Below, one piece after another: positions 63,859 through 64,000 of a DNA stretch of 64,000 bases. The translations under genes and the position numbers were made by a program. Source of the stretch: Seohaeicola saemankumensis (GTDB lineage: Bacteria; Pseudomonadota; Alphaproteobacteria; Rhodobacterales; Rhodobacteraceae); contig NZ_JAINWI010000022.1 in assembly GCF_021021435.1 (NCBI RefSeq), positions 1-64,000 of the forward strand. Direction: 5' to 3'. The notes beneath the pieces are model-generated. The model saw nothing but the letters and a program-made list of their open reading frames with translations, was not told where the DNA came from and did not search any database. Every line of letters begins with the position of its first letter. The first letter of the stretch is position 1.

Positions 63859-64000
63859 TCAGAGCAGGGACAAGAGCCGGCGTGCCGCTTCTTCGGACGA
63901 GGCCGGGTTCTGGCCGGTCACCAGTTTGCCATCCGTCACCACGAAAGAAGACCAGTCGTTGCCCTTGGTGTATTGGGCGCCACGGTCCGCCAGCATATCC
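63859..64000 (-). CDS. DJ-1/PfpI family protein, C-terminal end only
   Basis: The 3' part of a gene whose start lies beyond the window. About 47 residues are visible, ending LVTGQNPASSEEAARRLLSLL, a C-terminal signature of DJ-1/PfpI (class I glutamine amidotransferase-like) proteins that act as chaperones, glyoxalases or proteases. The nucleophile cysteine is outside the window, so activity cannot be judged. Confidence 0.75.
   Translation of the reverse strand, partial: DMLADRGAQYTKGNDWSSFVVTDGKLVTGQNPASSEEAARRLLSLL

Noticed and set aside
1-64000. CRISPR array, insertion sequence, prophage or toxin-antitoxin island
   Set aside because: No regular direct repeats with spacers, no transposase or phage proteins, and only one isolated PIN gene were seen.

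Overview
This is a high-GC alphaproteobacterial chromosome segment, most likely from the Rhodobacter/Roseobacter group (Rhodobacterales). The grounds are a C4-type 5-aminolevulinate synthase (hemA) with an FnrL-type box upstream, the hemA-rodZ-ispG order, the yceD-rpmF-plsX-fabH-ihfA-merR-tRNA-Pro block, an Entner-Doudoroff edd-eda pair, a DksA that keeps one of its four zinc-finger cysteines, and several family-typical small or DUF proteins (DUF2852, DUF2189, DUF2927, DUF6778, YtoQ). I see no IS element, prophage, integron, CRISPR array or rRNA operon. Coding density is high and genes are mostly housekeeping.

Layout. 1-2200: two tandem tRNA-Asp genes (the first cut by the window edge), a small membrane protein, a sulfotransferase-like protein and a divergent glycosyltransferase. 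2176-4418: a haloacetate-dehalogenase-like hydrolase translationally coupled to an M20 peptidase. 4580-8500: FNR box, hemA, a RodZ-like protein and ispG. 8520-11135 (minus): two thioredoxin-fold DsbA-family proteins behind a BepA-like M48 protease-TPR protein. 11208-19905: aminotransferase, cell-wall amidase, PBP1A (mrcA), prfB, amidase and a DUF2189 membrane protein. 19959-22530 (minus): ilvI-ilvN with a complete attenuator (promoter, 15-codon Leu-Val-Ile-Ile-Val leader peptide, antiterminator and terminator). 22701-25165 (minus): Bpt aminoacyl-transferase, RDD and DUF2852 membrane proteins, YbaK. 25256-28326: glnE and a coupled small gene. 28360-30966 (minus): eda, edd and a LacI/GntR-type operator. 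31188-33633: DUF6778 lipoprotein, RlmI-like methyltransferase and a coupled PIN protein. 33646-36015 (minus): M48 protease, P450 and a small Tat-signal protein. 36146-40082 (minus): a MoxR ATPase, DUF2927 lipoprotein and VWA protein locus containing two tiny genes. 40267-43108: dksA, FAD monooxygenase and a porin-like protein. 43177-44411 (minus): xthA and erpA. 44494-51426: dgt, argS, SPOR protein, nagZ, scpA, scpB and a small basic protein. 51510-57200 (minus): dCTP deaminase, tRNA-Pro and the lipid/ribosome block. 57288-61254: bamE, an OlsB-like acyltransferase, an ABC-F ATPase and a PaiB-like protein. 61326-64000 (minus): SDR enzyme, AbrB-type membrane protein, YtoQ and the end of a DJ-1/PfpI protein.

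Functionally the window combines envelope biogenesis (RodZ, amidase, PBP1A, NagZ, SPOR, BamE, BepA-like protease, DsbA-like proteins), lipid synthesis (PlsX, FabH, OlsB), translation (ArgS, RF2, L32, ErpA-dependent Fe-S supply), chromosome segregation (ScpAB), nitrogen and branched-chain amino acid control (GlnE, IlvIN) and sugar catabolism (Edd/Eda). The items most worth a second look are the ilv attenuator, the MoxR-VWA locus with its unannotated small genes, a pair of matching 19-bp palindromes upstream of the DUF2852 gene, a repeated motif just 3' of three stop codons, a perfect hairpin across the rlmI-like start codon, and a membrane-protein gene whose natural start appears to be ATA.
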